Below the pieces are notes generated by a model. That model was not told the origin of the DNA, did no database searches, and was given only the letters and a program-made list of their open reading frames with translations. A stretch of 64,000 nucleotides of DNA. It comes from Variovorax paradoxus (lineage in GTDB: Bacteria; Pseudomonadota; Gammaproteobacteria; Burkholderiales; Burkholderiaceae_C). The stretch lies in NCBI RefSeq assembly GCF_018614915.1, contig NZ_JAGGNU010000024.1, forward strand, positions 164,964-228,963, given 5' to 3'. A program made the translations under genes and the position numbers. Below are positions 55,887 through 64,000 of this stretch, in pieces; positions within the stretch are counted from its first letter, which is position 1; every line of letters begins with the position of its first letter.

Positions 55887-57104
55887 ATGATACCGGCCAT
55901 GAATCGCCGGCAACTCTGGAGGGATCTTTCGCACTTTCCCTGGGGCAATACCGCCGCGGTGCTGGGCGAGCGCTTCCGTGAAGACCGGCTGGGCCTCACG
56001 GCCAGCAGCCTGACCTTCACCACCACCATCGCGATGGTGCCTTTCTTCACCGTGGCGCTGGCGCTGTTCACGGTGTTTCCGATGTTCTCGACCATGCAGG
56101 GGCGGGTGCAGCGCTGGCTGATCGAGAGCCTGATCCCGGACAACATCGCGCGCCAGGTGCTGGGCTACCTCAACCAATTCGCGAGCAAGGCGAGCGGCCT
56201 GGGGGGCGTCGGCCTGGTGGTGCTGCTGGCGACGGCCATCGCGCTGATCCTCACCATCGACAAGACGCTCAACAACATCTGGCGCGTGCGCACGCCGCGG
56301 CCCTTCGCGCAGCGGGTGCTGATCTACTGGGCCGTGATCACCCTTGGGCCGCTGGTGCTGGCCCTGAGCCTGAGCACCACGGCCTACGTGTTCTCGGTCT
56401 CGCGCGACGTGGTCGGCCGCGCCATGCTCAAGCTGGTGTTCGACACCTTCGAATTCGTCCTGCTCGCGGGTGGCATGGCCTCGCTTTACCGCTTCGTACC
56501 CAACACCCATGTCAAGTGGACGCACGCCTGGGCCGGGGGCTTCTTCGTCGCCGCCGCGATCGAGATCGCCAAGCGGGTGCTGGCCTACTACCTCAGCCTG
56601 GTGCCGACCTATTCGGTGCTCTACGGCGCCTTTGCGATCGTGCCGATCCTGCTGGTGTGGATCTACGTGGCCTGGGTGATCGTGCTGCTGGGCGCCGTGA
56701 TCGCGGCATATCTGCCCAGTCTGCTGACCGGTGTCGCGCGCCGCGGCGGCACGCCCGGATGGCCGCTTCAGCTCGCGGTGGAGACGCTGCAGTACCTGGA
56801 CCAGGCGCGCAATACCCCGGCCAAGGGCCTGGGCGCAGGCGAACTGGTGGCCCGCATGAAGGTCGATGCGCTGCAACTCGCGCCGGTGCTGGAGACGCTG
56901 GTCAAGCTCGACTGGATCGCGCCGCTCGCCGAAGAGCCGGACAACGACGATCCCCGCCTGGTGCTGCTGGCCGACCCTCGCAGCACGCTGCTCGAGCCCT
57001 TGCTCAAGGGATTGCTGATGCCGCGGGTGCCGGCACTCGATAACCTGTGGCAAAAAGGTCCCTTGTGCATGTTGCGGCTGCAGGATGTGCTTCCCTATCG
57101 ATAA
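55887..57104 (+). CDS. YihY/UPF0761 family inner-membrane protein
   Basis: A 405-residue protein. Residues 30-290 hold the YihY/BrkB domain with about six membrane helices (GLTASSLTFTTTIAMVPFFT, VVLLATAIALILTIDKTLNNIWRV, YVAWVIVLLGAVIAAYLPSL); residues 300-400 are a soluble domain resembling a winged helix (ELVARMKVDALQLAPVLETLVKLDWI). The start at 55887 follows AGAGGA by 9 bases; ATG at 55899 is the alternative. Despite an old name as ribonuclease BN, the family function is not settled. Confidence 0.9.
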   Translation: MIPAMNRRQLWRDLSHFPWGNTAAVLGERFREDRLGLTASSLTFTTTIAMVPFFTVALALFTVFPMFSTMQGRVQRWLIESLIPDNIARQVLGYLNQFASKASGLGGVGLVVLLATAIALILTIDKTLNNIWRVRTPRPFAQRVLIYWAVITLGPLVLALSLSTTAYVFSVSRDVVGRAMLKLVFDTFEFVLLAGGMASLYRFVPNTHVKWTHAWAGGFFVAAAIEIAKRVLAYYLSLVPTYSVLYGAFAIVPILLVWIYVAWVIVLLGAVIAAYLPSLLTGVARRGGTPGWPLQLAVETLQYLDQARNTPAKGLGAGELVARMKVDALQLAPVLETLVKLDWIAPLAEEPDNDDPRLVLLADPRSTLLEPLLKGLLMPRVPALDNLWQKGPLCMLRLQDVLPYR

Positions 57105-57516
57105 TGGCGGCGGTTCCAACCTCATCCATTCAACCTTGAACGATTCGACCGTTCCCTCGCGACTCGAGCTGGCCGATGACACCCTGTGGGTGGTCTGCCT
57201 GTGCGCCGAATGGTGCGGCGCCTGCCGCGAGTACCGGCCGCTGTTCGAGCAGGTGGCGCGCGCACACCCGCAGTTCCGCTTTGCCTGGGTCGACATCGAG
57301 GACCACGCCGAGCTGGCCGACGACTTCGACGTCGAGACCTTTCCGACCATCCTGGTGGCGGGCGAGTCGGGCACCCGCTTCCTCGGCCCGCTGCTGCCGC
57401 ATGCCGAGACGCTGGCACGCCTGCTCGGTGCGCTGCAGCCGGCGCAGGCGTCGGTCCCCGAGGTCGCGAAGCTGCTCGGCGCGCTGGCACGCGAGCCCGA
57501 CACCTTCGCGCCATGA
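57085..57516 (+). CDS. Thioredoxin family protein
   Basis: Up to 143 residues, starting at ATG 57085 (20 bases inside yihY) or at TTG 57136, which would give 126 residues. The thioredoxin core is present: WVVCLCAEWCGACREYRPLF with WCGAC active site, FAWVDIEDHAELADDFDV and the cis-Pro segment TFPTILV. No signal peptide, so likely cytoplasmic, a thiol-disulfide reductase of unknown partner. Overlaps the next gene by ATGA. Confidence 0.87.
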   Translation: MCFPIDNGGGSNLIHSTLNDSTVPSRLELADDTLWVVCLCAEWCGACREYRPLFEQVARAHPQFRFAWVDIEDHAELADDFDVETFPTILVAGESGTRFLGPLLPHAETLARLLGALQPAQASVPEVAKLLGALAREPDTFAP

Positions 57517-58175
57517 ACGTCCTGCTCTTCGGTGCGACCGGCATGGTGGGCCAGGGCGTGCTGCGCGAGTGCCTGCTCGATGCGGACGTGGCCCAGGTGC
57601 TGTGCGTCGGGCGCAGGCCGAGCGGGCAAACCCATCCGAAGCTGCGTGAGCTGGTGCTGCCGGATCTCTTCGACTACAGCGCGGTCGAGGACCGCCTCTC
57701 CGGCTTCGATGCCTGCTTCTTCTGCCTCGGCGTGTCCTCGGTCGGCATGAACGAAGCGGACTACCGGCGCACCACCTACGAGCTCACTCTCGCCGCCGCG
57801 AAGGTGCTGGTGCGGCTCAATCCGCAGATGAATTTCGTCTACGTGTCGGGCGCCGGCACCGACAGCAGCGAGCGCGGCCCCAGCATGTGGGCGCGCGTGA
57901 AGGGCGCGACCGAGAACGCGTTGATGCGCCTGCCCTTCAAGGCCGCCTACATGTTCCGCCCGGGCTTCATCCAGCCCTTGCATGGCGTGCGCTCCAAGGT
58001 GGCGCTCTACCGGTGGATCTACCTGATCGCCAACCCGGTGTTCGGCCTCGTGCAGCAGCTGGCGCCCCACCGCGTGACCACCAGCGAGCAGCTGGGGCGG
58101 GCGATGCTCGTCGTCGCCAAGCGTGGCGCGCCCACGCCGCTGGTCGAAACGCGCGACATCAACGCGCTGCGCTGA
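57513..58175 (+). CDS. NAD(P)-binding Rossmann protein (NAD-dependent epimerase-like)
   Basis: A 220-residue protein of the atypical short-chain dehydrogenase group. NAD motif LLFGATGMVGQGVLREC, then VLCVGRR, FFCLGVSSVGMNEADYRRTTYE and MNFVYVSGAGTDSSERG, where a Tyr/Ser pair replaces the usual YxxxK. Small for an enzyme; relatives are annotated as NAD(P)H-binding or epimerases of unknown role. Its 3' end overlaps the convergent alpha/beta hydrolase by 17 bases. Confidence 0.8.
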   Translation: MNVLLFGATGMVGQGVLRECLLDADVAQVLCVGRRPSGQTHPKLRELVLPDLFDYSAVEDRLSGFDACFFCLGVSSVGMNEADYRRTTYELTLAAAKVLVRLNPQMNFVYVSGAGTDSSERGPSMWARVKGATENALMRLPFKAAYMFRPGFIQPLHGVRSKVALYRWIYLIANPVFGLVQQLAPHRVTTSEQLGRAMLVVAKRGAPTPLVETRDINALR

Positions 58176-58971
58176 GAAAGTCCCGGAGCGCGAACAGCAC
58201 CTCGTCGGGCGCTTCGGCCATCAGCTGGTGGCCGGCCTTGACGGTGATCACCTGGGCCCGGCGCGCCTTGACGCTGAGCGCGCGGCTGGCGCGCGGCGGC
58301 GTCATCTGGTCGGCGTCGCCGATGAGGAACAAGACCGGGCACTGCACCGCCGCGATCGCCGCCTCGCCGTTCGCATAGTCGTTGCAGGCCTTGAAGCCGA
58401 TGTGGAACACGTTGGCATCGCGGTTGCTCGCCAGCACGCGCCGCATCAGCGCGCGCGAGCCGCCATAGAGCCAGGTGCCGGGGCCGAGCGAGGAGGGCGG
58501 CGGCGCCAGCAGCGAGTGCGAGAAGTTGTTGACCATGGTGATCGCGCGCTGCGGGTCGTTCAACGCGCCGTCGAGCAGCGCCGGCGAGACGGTCATCGGA
58601 CAGGCGGTGCCGACCAGCGCCAGGTGCGTGATGCGCTCCGGCGCGCGCGCCGCCGCCTCGAGCGCGATCAACGAGCCGAAGCTGTGGCCGACCAGCGCGG
58701 CCTTCTCGACGCCGGCCGCATCGAGCAGCGCGATCACGAACTGCGCCGCTTCCTCGACGCTGGCGGGCGGCGGGCCGGCGCTCTTGCAATGGCCCGGAAG
58801 ATCGACCGCGAGCACGTTCCAGCCGTGGTTGGCGAACCAGCGGCTCTGCAGGATCCACACGCTGTGGTCGTTGAGCACGCCGTGGACGAAGACGACGGCC
58901 GGCTTCGCGGCATCGAAGTCCTTGCCACCGGTGTAGCAGTAGGTGCTGTGGCCGTTGACGAGGTACTGCAT
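58159..58971 (-). CDS. Alpha/beta hydrolase
   Basis: A 270-residue alpha/beta hydrolase. Oxyanion motif VVFVHGVLNDHSVW, nucleophile elbow ALVGHSFGSLIALEAA with Ser, the acid LIGDADQMTPP with Asp and KAGHQLMAEAPDEV with the His: a full catalytic triad. No signal peptide. Starts within the metY stop (one-base overlap), so they share a transcript, possibly for release of an ester or acyl group, but substrate is unknown. Confidence 0.87.
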   Translation of the reverse strand: MQYLVNGHSTYCYTGGKDFDAAKPAVVFVHGVLNDHSVWILQSRWFANHGWNVLAVDLPGHCKSAGPPPASVEEAAQFVIALLDAAGVEKAALVGHSFGSLIALEAAARAPERITHLALVGTACPMTVSPALLDGALNDPQRAITMVNNFSHSLLAPPPSSLGPGTWLYGGSRALMRRVLASNRDANVFHIGFKACNDYANGEAAIAAVQCPVLFLIGDADQMTPPRASRALSVKARRAQVITVKAGHQLMAEAPDEVLFALRDFLSAAR

Positions 58972-60281
58972 CACGCCCCCGCCTTCTCGGCGGCCTTCAG
59001 CGCGCGCTTGAGATCGTCGATCAGGTCGGCCGGATCTTCCAGCCCGATCGACAGCCGAATCGTGCCCTGCGAGATGCCCGCACCGGCCAGCGCCTCGTCC
59101 GTCATGCGGAAGTGCGTGGTGCTCGCCGGATGGATCACCAGGCTGCGGCAGTCGCCCACGTTCGCGAGATGGCTGAAGAGCTTCAACGCCTCGATGAACT
59201 TCTTGCCTTGCTCGCGGTTGCCCTTCAGGTCGAAGCTGAAGACCGCGCCCGCGCCCTTGGCGCCGTGGCGCAGCAGCTTGCCCGCCAGCGCATGGCTCGG
59301 ATGCGATTCGAGCAGCGGATGCCCGACGTGCGCCACGAAGGGATGCGCCGCCAGGAACTCGACCACCTTCTGCGTGTTGTCGATGTGGCGCTCCATGCGC
59401 AGCGGCAGCGTCTCGATGCCCTGCAGGACGAGCCAGGCCGTGTGCGGGCTCATCGAGGCGCCGAAGTCGCGCAACCCTTCGCGCCGCGCGCGCAGCAGGA
59501 AGGCGCCGACCGTGCTTTCCTCGCTGAACACCATGTTGTGGAAGCCGTCGTAGGCCTGGGTCAGCTCGGCAAATTTGCCCGAGCGTTCCCAGTCGAAGCT
59601 GCCGCCGTCGACCACCACGCCGCCGATCACGGTGCCGTGGCCCGACAGGAACTTGGTGGCCGAGTGGTAGACCAGGTCGGCGCCCCAGTCGAAGGGCTTG
59701 ATGAGATAGGGCGAGGTCAGCGTCGAATCGACCAGCAGCGGCACGGCGGCCGCGTGCGCGATCTCGCTCACGGCCGGGATGTCGAGCACGTCGAGGCCCG
59801 GGTTGCCAACCGTTTCGCCGAACAGCAGCTTGGTCTCGGGCCGGATCGCGGCGCGCCAGCCGTCGAGATCGCCCGGCTTCACGAAGGTGGTCTGGATGCC
59901 GAAGCGCCGCAGCGTGTAGTGCAAAAGATTCTGCGAACCGCCGTAGAGCGCGGTGCTCGCGACGATGTGCGAGCCCGCGCCCATCAGCGTCGCGATCGAC
60001 AGATGCAGCGCGGCCTGGCCGCTGGCGGTCGCGATCGCGCCGATGCCGCCTTCGAGCGCGGCCACGCGCTGTTCGAGCACCGCATTGGTCGGGTTGCTGA
60101 TGCGCGAGTACACGTGCCCGGCGCGCTCCAGGTTGAAGAGCGCGGCCGCATGGTCGCTCGACTCGAAGACGAAGGAGGTGGTGAGGTGGATCGGTACTGC
60201 GCGCGCGCCGGTGGCGGGGTCGGGCGCGGCGCCGGCGTGCAGCGCCAGGGTGTCGAAGCCGGGGTCGGAATAGCCGGGCAT
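58971..60281 (-). CDS. metY: O-acetylhomoserine aminocarboxypropyltransferase (sulfhydrylase)
   Basis: A 436-residue PLP enzyme of the Cys/Met metabolism family. Signatures: FDTLALHAGAAPDPATGA at the start (MetY type), VYSRISNPTNAVLE, ASGQAALHLS and the Schiff-base lysine Lys210 in YHSATKFLSGHGT. Length of 430-440 and the extended insert are those of MetY rather than MetB/MetZ, so direct sulfhydrylation of O-acetylhomoserine to homocysteine is expected. First gene of a two-gene unit. Confidence 0.92.
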   Translation of the reverse strand: MPGYSDPGFDTLALHAGAAPDPATGARAVPIHLTTSFVFESSDHAAALFNLERAGHVYSRISNPTNAVLEQRVAALEGGIGAIATASGQAALHLSIATLMGAGSHIVASTALYGGSQNLLHYTLRRFGIQTTFVKPGDLDGWRAAIRPETKLLFGETVGNPGLDVLDIPAVSEIAHAAAVPLLVDSTLTSPYLIKPFDWGADLVYHSATKFLSGHGTVIGGVVVDGGSFDWERSGKFAELTQAYDGFHNMVFSEESTVGAFLLRARREGLRDFGASMSPHTAWLVLQGIETLPLRMERHIDNTQKVVEFLAAHPFVAHVGHPLLESHPSHALAGKLLRHGAKGAGAVFSFDLKGNREQGKKFIEALKLFSHLANVGDCRSLVIHPASTTHFRMTDEALAGAGISQGTIRLSIGLEDPADLIDDLKRALKAAEKAGA

Positions 60282-60419
60282 GGGAGCCTTTCGATGGTCT
60301 TTTCAGCAATGCCCCGTTACGCGCGCAATGCCTGCGACGCCGACGTGGGCCTGTGGACGGGCGGTCATTGTGGGCTATATTCAAATCGGCACGCCGCCGA
60401 GCAAGTGAGGAGCACCACG

Positions 60420-60869
60420 ATGAAAGTCAGCGACATCCTGCGCGTGAAGGGCAACACGCTCTACACCGTCACGCCCGACGAGCCCCTGTCCGACGCGGTC
60501 AATACCATGGCCGACAAGGACATCGGCTCGCTGGTGGTCATGGAGCATGGCGACCTGGTGGGCATGCTCACTTTCCGCGAAGTCATCGTGGCCATCGTCG
60601 GCAACGGCGGCCAGGTCGGCGGCACGCTGGTGCGCAAGGCCATGGACGACCATCCGGTCACCTGCACCCTCGAGACCGACCTCGACGAGATCCGCCGCAT
60701 CATGCTGGAGCGCCATGCGCGCTACATGCCGGTGATGGACAAGCGCATGCTGATGGGCGTGATCAGCTTCTACGACGTCGCCAAGGCCGTGGTCGACAGC
60801 CAGAATTTCGAGAACAAGATGCTCAAGGCCTACATCCGCGACTGGCCGGCGGAAGACGAATCCTCGTAG
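60420..60869 (+). CDS. CBS-domain protein
   Basis: A 149-residue protein composed of two CBS domains (1-60, MKVSDILRVKGNTLYTVTPD and IGSLVVMEHGDLVGMLTFREV; 70-130, MDDHPVTCTLETDLDEIRRI and YMPVMDKRMLMGVISFYDVAK). CBS pairs bind adenine nucleotides and act as regulators. No other domain is attached, and the partner is unknown. Ribosome site GTGAGGAG. Converges on the Bug gene with only 3 bases between stops. Confidence 0.9.
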   Translation: MKVSDILRVKGNTLYTVTPDEPLSDAVNTMADKDIGSLVVMEHGDLVGMLTFREVIVAIVGNGGQVGGTLVRKAMDDHPVTCTLETDLDEIRRIMLERHARYMPVMDKRMLMGVISFYDVAKAVVDSQNFENKMLKAYIRDWPAEDESS

Positions 60870-60872
60870 GCC

Positions 60873-61862
60873 TCACTCCTTGATGTTCGCGGCCTGCACG
60901 ATCTTCTGATTGCGTGCGTACTCGGCCTGCACGAACTTGCCGAGCTCCTCGGCCGAGCCGCTGCCGGGCAACGCGCCTTGTTCCTGCAGCTTGGCGCGCA
61001 CCTCCGGGTCCTTCAGCACCGCGTTGAGTTCCTGGTTGAGGCGCGCGACGATCGCCGGCGGCGTGGCGGCCGGCGCGAAGATCCCGGTCCAGCTCAGCAT
61101 CGAATAGCCCTTGAGGCCCGGCATCTCGTCGAAGGCCGGCACGTTGGGCAGCGCATCGAGCCGCTTGCTGCCGGTCACGCCCAGCGCCTTCAGCCGGTTG
61201 CCGTTGACATGCGGGATCGCGCTGGTGCTGACAAGCATGGCCAGGTCGATCTGGTTGCCGATCACATCGGTGGCGATCTGCGCGCCGCCGCGATAGGGCA
61301 CGTGGGTCACGAAGATGCCGCTTCGCTCCTTGAGCAGTTCCATCGCCAGTTGCAGCACGGTGCCCACGCCCGAGGTCGCGTAGTTGTACTTGCCCGGCGC
61401 GGCCTTGGCGAGCTTGACGAAGTCGGCGTAGCTCTGCGCCGGCAGGCCCGGCCGCGCGACCAGCACCATCGGTGCGGTGTTGAGCATGCCCACCGGCGCC
61501 AGGTCCTTCAGCGGGTCGAACTTGAAGGCGGCGGGGTTGATCAGCTTGCCGATCGCGATGGCGCTGTCCGGGCCGGCCACCAGCGTGTAGCCATCGGGCG
61601 CCGCGTTCGCAGCCTTGGCCACGCCGATGGCGCCGCCCGCACCGGTCACGTTCTCGATCAGCACCGATTGCCTGAGCCGCTCGCCGAGCTTGGTGGCGAT
61701 CAGCCGCGCGTTGAAGTCCACGCTGCCGCCGGCCGAGTAGGGAACGATCAGCGTGATCGGTTTGGCGGCCGGCCATGCGGCCTGCGCGAATGCCGCGCCG
61801 GGCAGGGCGGCCACAGCGAGCGCCGAGGCGAGAAGCAGGGGCTTGAGTGTGGGCATGGTCAT
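60873..61862 (-). CDS. Bug-family tripartite tricarboxylate transporter receptor
   Basis: A 329-residue periplasmic solute-binding protein of the Bug/TctC family, very frequent in Burkholderiales. A signal peptide covers about the first 26 residues (ending GAAFA), the mature part has PITLIVPYSAGGSVDFNARL, VENVTGAGGAIG, VPYRGGAQIATDVIG and IFAPAATPPAIVARLN. The ATG at 61862 overlaps the stop of the deaminase gene (ATGA), which favours it over an ATG two codons later. No TctA/TctB membrane subunits are next to it, a common orphan situation. Ligand probably linked to the deaminase substrate or product (inference). Confidence 0.92.
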   Translation of the reverse strand: MTMPTLKPLLLASALAVAALPGAAFAQAAWPAAKPITLIVPYSAGGSVDFNARLIATKLGERLRQSVLIENVTGAGGAIGVAKAANAAPDGYTLVAGPDSAIAIGKLINPAAFKFDPLKDLAPVGMLNTAPMVLVARPGLPAQSYADFVKLAKAAPGKYNYATSGVGTVLQLAMELLKERSGIFVTHVPYRGGAQIATDVIGNQIDLAMLVSTSAIPHVNGNRLKALGVTGSKRLDALPNVPAFDEMPGLKGYSMLSWTGIFAPAATPPAIVARLNQELNAVLKDPEVRAKLQEQGALPGSGSAEELGKFVQAEYARNQKIVQAANIKE

Positions 61863-62920
61863 TCGTGTGTGGGGATGGGGTGTTGCGCGCGCAGCGCATC
61901 GAACTCGGCGCTCCATTCGCCGCGCCAGCGGCGGCGCGTGCTGTCGTCGATCCAGGCGCCGTCGAGCCCGTTGTGCATGAAGCCGCGCAGTTCGTCGAGG
62001 CCGAAGCCGAAGTCGCGCACCATCATCGCCCAGGCCTGCGTGGGCGTGACCTTGTGCAGCGTCGGATCGTCGGTGTTGGGATGGATGCGCAGGCCCAGCC
62101 CGGGCATGCGGCGGATCGGATGGTCGAGCGCCCAGCGCTCGGGCGGCAGCGTGCGCAGGTAGTAGGAGTTGGTGGGCACCACGGTGAACACGATGCCGCG
62201 CTCGGCGCACTCGCGCGCGAACGCGGGCCGGTCGACCACCGTGTAGCCGTGGTCGATGCGGTCGACCTGCAGCAGCTCGACCGCGGTGTGCACGTTGGTC
62301 CATGGCATGCCGAACTCGCCGGCGTGCGCGGTGGTCTTGAGGCCGGCGCGCCGCGCGTTGCGATAGGCCTGCAGGAAGAGCTCGGGCGGCCGGTCGACCT
62401 CGCGGTAGTCAATGCCGATGCCGATCACTTCGTCGCAGCGATTGGCCGTGACCCAGCCGACCATCTCGACCGCCGCATCGGGGCTCGCTTCGCGGTCGAT
62501 GGCGGCGATCAGGCGGCCGGTGATGCCGAACTCGTCTTGCGCGTCGTGGATGGCGCGCACGATCGCCTGCTGCGCGCTGCGGTAGGCGATGCCGGAGTCG
62601 CGCACCGTGCCGGTCGGGTTCCAGAAGAACTCGGCGTAGCGCACGTTGTGGGCGGCAGCGTCCTCGAGGTATTCGAAGGCCAGCCGGTGCAGGTCGTCGG
62701 GGACGCGCACCAGGTGTGCATCGAGCGCCCGCAGGACGCGCAGCACGCCGACCGGCTTCTCGCCGCGCGTGTAGAAGCCGTCGATCTCTTCGCTGGCCAG
62801 CGGCGATCCGGCGCGGCGGTTGAGCGCTTCGAAGCTCTCATGGCGCACCGTGCCGAACAGGTGGCAGTGCAGCTCCACCTTCGGGATCGCGTGCAGAAAG
62901 GCGTCGAGGGCGGGGCTCAT
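61859..62920 (-). CDS. Adenosine deaminase family enzyme
   Basis: A 353-residue metal-dependent deaminase (amidohydrolase fold). Seen: the N-terminal metal pair as VELHCHLFGTVRHESF (HxH), the second His and catalytic Glu in TTAHAGEFG, RIDHGY (His), VPTNSYY, and metal/catalytic Asp in IHPNTDDP. It is shorter motif-wise than classical adenosine deaminase (HCHLFGT rather than HxHLDG), so adenine or another purine-like substrate is possible. Start at 62920 chosen because an upstream ATG at 62983 would read through the promoter region. Divergent from a LysR gene. Confidence 0.82.
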   Translation of the reverse strand: MSPALDAFLHAIPKVELHCHLFGTVRHESFEALNRRAGSPLASEEIDGFYTRGEKPVGVLRVLRALDAHLVRVPDDLHRLAFEYLEDAAAHNVRYAEFFWNPTGTVRDSGIAYRSAQQAIVRAIHDAQDEFGITGRLIAAIDREASPDAAVEMVGWVTANRCDEVIGIGIDYREVDRPPELFLQAYRNARRAGLKTTAHAGEFGMPWTNVHTAVELLQVDRIDHGYTVVDRPAFARECAERGIVFTVVPTNSYYLRTLPPERWALDHPIRRMPGLGLRIHPNTDDPTLHKVTPTQAWAMMVRDFGFGLDELRGFMHNGLDGAWIDDSTRRRWRGEWSAEFDALRAQHPIPTHE

Positions 62921-63003
62921 CCGGGTCAGTCTAGTGAGCGGATTGCGATAAGGAAAATTTTGAATTTCTATAATTTTATTCACTCGATTGATAACAAAAA
63001 TCC
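62921..63003. promoter_or_regulatory. AT-rich divergent control region between the deaminase and LysR genes
   Basis: The 83-base gap contains the only strongly AT-rich stretch in this part of the window (62948-63002), with the near-dyad ATAAGGAAA ... TTTCTAT and several T-N11-A arrangements typical for LysR binding. It must hold both promoters. The LysR protein encoded next to it is the obvious candidate ligand-responsive regulator. Confidence 0.6.
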
Positions 63004-63975
63004 ATGACCGCCTTGCCCCTGCGTGCGCTGACGCTGCGCCAGCTGCAGTTCTTCTCGGTGCTGGTGCAGGAGGGCCAGTTCGGCCGCGCAGCGCGCCGGC
63101 TCGCCATCACCCAGCCGGCCCTGAGCAATGCCATCAAGCAGATGGAGAAGCTGCTCGGCGCGGAGCTCCTGACCCGCTCCACCCATCGGCTGGAGCTCAC
63201 GCCGGTGGGCGCCGAGGTGCTGGCGCGCACCGATTTCCTGGTCAATACCTTCGAGGTGGCGCTGCGCGACATCGAAAGCACCGTGCAGCGCGGGCGTGCC
63301 TTCGTGCGCGTCGGCGTGATTCCATCGGCCAGCTACGGCGTCGCGGCGGCGGTGGGCGAGTTTCTGCGCAGCACGGGGCACGAGGTCGAGCTCGCCTGGC
63401 GCGATGCGCCCTCGACCACGCTCTTGGCCGAGGTGCGCGGCGGCCAGCTCGACATGGCCGTCGCGGCGATCACCGAGCCGCCGGGCGGCCTCGCCTCTGT
63501 CGATCTTTTTCGCGACCCGCTGGTGCTGGTGGTGCGGCGCGACCATCCGCTGGCGCAGGCCGTCGAAGTGAACTGGGAGGCCATCGGCGGCGAGCGGCTG
63601 GTGCTGTTCGAGAGCGGCAGCATGCCGGCCCTCGGCATCCCGGCTCGCGCGCAGTTCGCGCAGGGCGCCGAGCCCTACCGCGTCAGCTACTCGGAAACGC
63701 TCTACGCGCTGGTGCGTGGCGGGCTGGCGCTCGGGCTGATGCCGCGGCTCTACACATCGTCGCTGCGCGATCCCGAACTCGTGGTGCTGCCGTTGGCGAG
63801 ACCGCGCATCGAGCGGCGCGTGGTGCTGGCCTATCTGCCGGGGCCGATGCGCAACGTGGTGGCGCAGGAACTGATCGCCTTTCTGCGCCAGCGCCTGCCC
63901 CTGCCGGCCGAGGCGCCGGCTCGGCGCATGCAGAGAGCGCCGCGCAGCAGAGCCGCGAGGAAGAAGCCGCGCTAG
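63004..63975 (+). CDS. LysR-family transcriptional regulator
   Basis: A 323-residue regulator. Winged helix-turn-helix at residues 8-66 (LTLRQLQFFSVLVQEGQFGRAARRLAITQPALSN, given here as its family pattern, followed by LLTRSTHRLELTPVG), then the two-lobed effector-binding domain (VRVGVIPSASYGVAAAVG, DMAVAAITEPPGG, LVRGGLALGLMPRL). A basic tail of about 20 residues (RRMQRAPRSRAARKKPR) follows. Divergent orientation suggests it controls the deaminase-Bug operon; effector unknown. Ends 25 bases before the window end. Confidence 0.92.
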   Translation: MTALPLRALTLRQLQFFSVLVQEGQFGRAARRLAITQPALSNAIKQMEKLLGAELLTRSTHRLELTPVGAEVLARTDFLVNTFEVALRDIESTVQRGRAFVRVGVIPSASYGVAAAVGEFLRSTGHEVELAWRDAPSTTLLAEVRGGQLDMAVAAITEPPGGLASVDLFRDPLVLVVRRDHPLAQAVEVNWEAIGGERLVLFESGSMPALGIPARAQFAQGAEPYRVSYSETLYALVRGGLALGLMPRLYTSSLRDPELVVLPLARPRIERRVVLAYLPGPMRNVVAQELIAFLRQRLPLPAEAPARRMQRAPRSRAARKKPR

Positions 63976-64000
63976 TGCAGCTAGTACAACATCCCGTAAA

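Overview
The window is a GC-rich stretch of chromosome from a betaproteobacterium, most likely a Comamonadaceae member close to Variovorax. The indications are: the order gyrA-DUF2059-serC-pheA-tyrA-aroA/cmk-rpsA-ihfB-lapA-lapB; an AroA-Cmk fusion; a Bug-family solute receptor; a one-piece tmRNA with tag ANDERFALAA; and many genes joined by ATGA, GTGA or TGATG overlaps. The organism name is an inference from gene content; no 16S gene is present.

Left part (1-16.2 kb, almost all minus strand): a fluoride channel (crcB), a three-gene TRAP carboxylate transporter, a ComEA-like DNA-binding protein with a suspicious 5' end, and the long housekeeping block from lapB back to gyrA. That block makes LPS-assembly factors, IHF-beta, ribosomal protein S1, EPSP synthase/CMP kinase, prephenate dehydrogenase, chorismate mutase/prephenate dehydratase, phosphoserine transaminase and gyrase A. 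The EPSP synthase carries an in-frame, three-copy 84-bp repeat tract in the middle of the enzyme.

Middle part (16.4-33.9 kb, mostly plus strand): an OmpA-type peptidoglycan-binding protein, ubiG-gph-ssrA, a methyltransferase, a run of compactly packed genes (ggt, rsuA, a beta-propeller protein, a deacetylase-like protein, a fatty-acid-hydroxylase-like protein, an EI24 membrane protein, a CinA-type protein), then the nitrogen-control locus glnA-hypothetical-ntrB-ntrC with a well-spaced sigma-54 promoter. A TonB-C-like lipoprotein and xthA follow on the minus strand.

The most unusual region is 34.4-51.4 kb: a 3626-residue LEPR/DUF4347/cadherin-like/VCBS surface protein followed directly by a TolC-type outer-membrane lipoprotein with an extra C-terminal domain, a small periplasmic adaptor, a GAF-like/HlyD fusion and an M50 metalloprotease/HlyD fusion. 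No ABC ATPase and no RTX repeats are present, so this looks like an export system for a giant adhesin that differs from classical type I secretion. It is the best candidate here for an undescribed system.

Right part (51.4-64 kb): a collapsed remnant of a salicylate/naphthalene-type ring-hydroxylase divergon (four gene fragments in the original order within about 600 bp), folA-thyA, a ccdAB toxin-antitoxin pair, an FAD-linked oxidase, DUF2069, YihY, a thioredoxin-like protein, an NAD(P)-binding protein, an alpha/beta hydrolase with metY, a CBS-domain protein, and a LysR regulator divergent from an adenosine-deaminase-like gene and a Bug receptor. The ring-hydroxylase remnant and the toxin-antitoxin pair are the only clear signs of accessory DNA turnover; the rest looks like stable chromosome.
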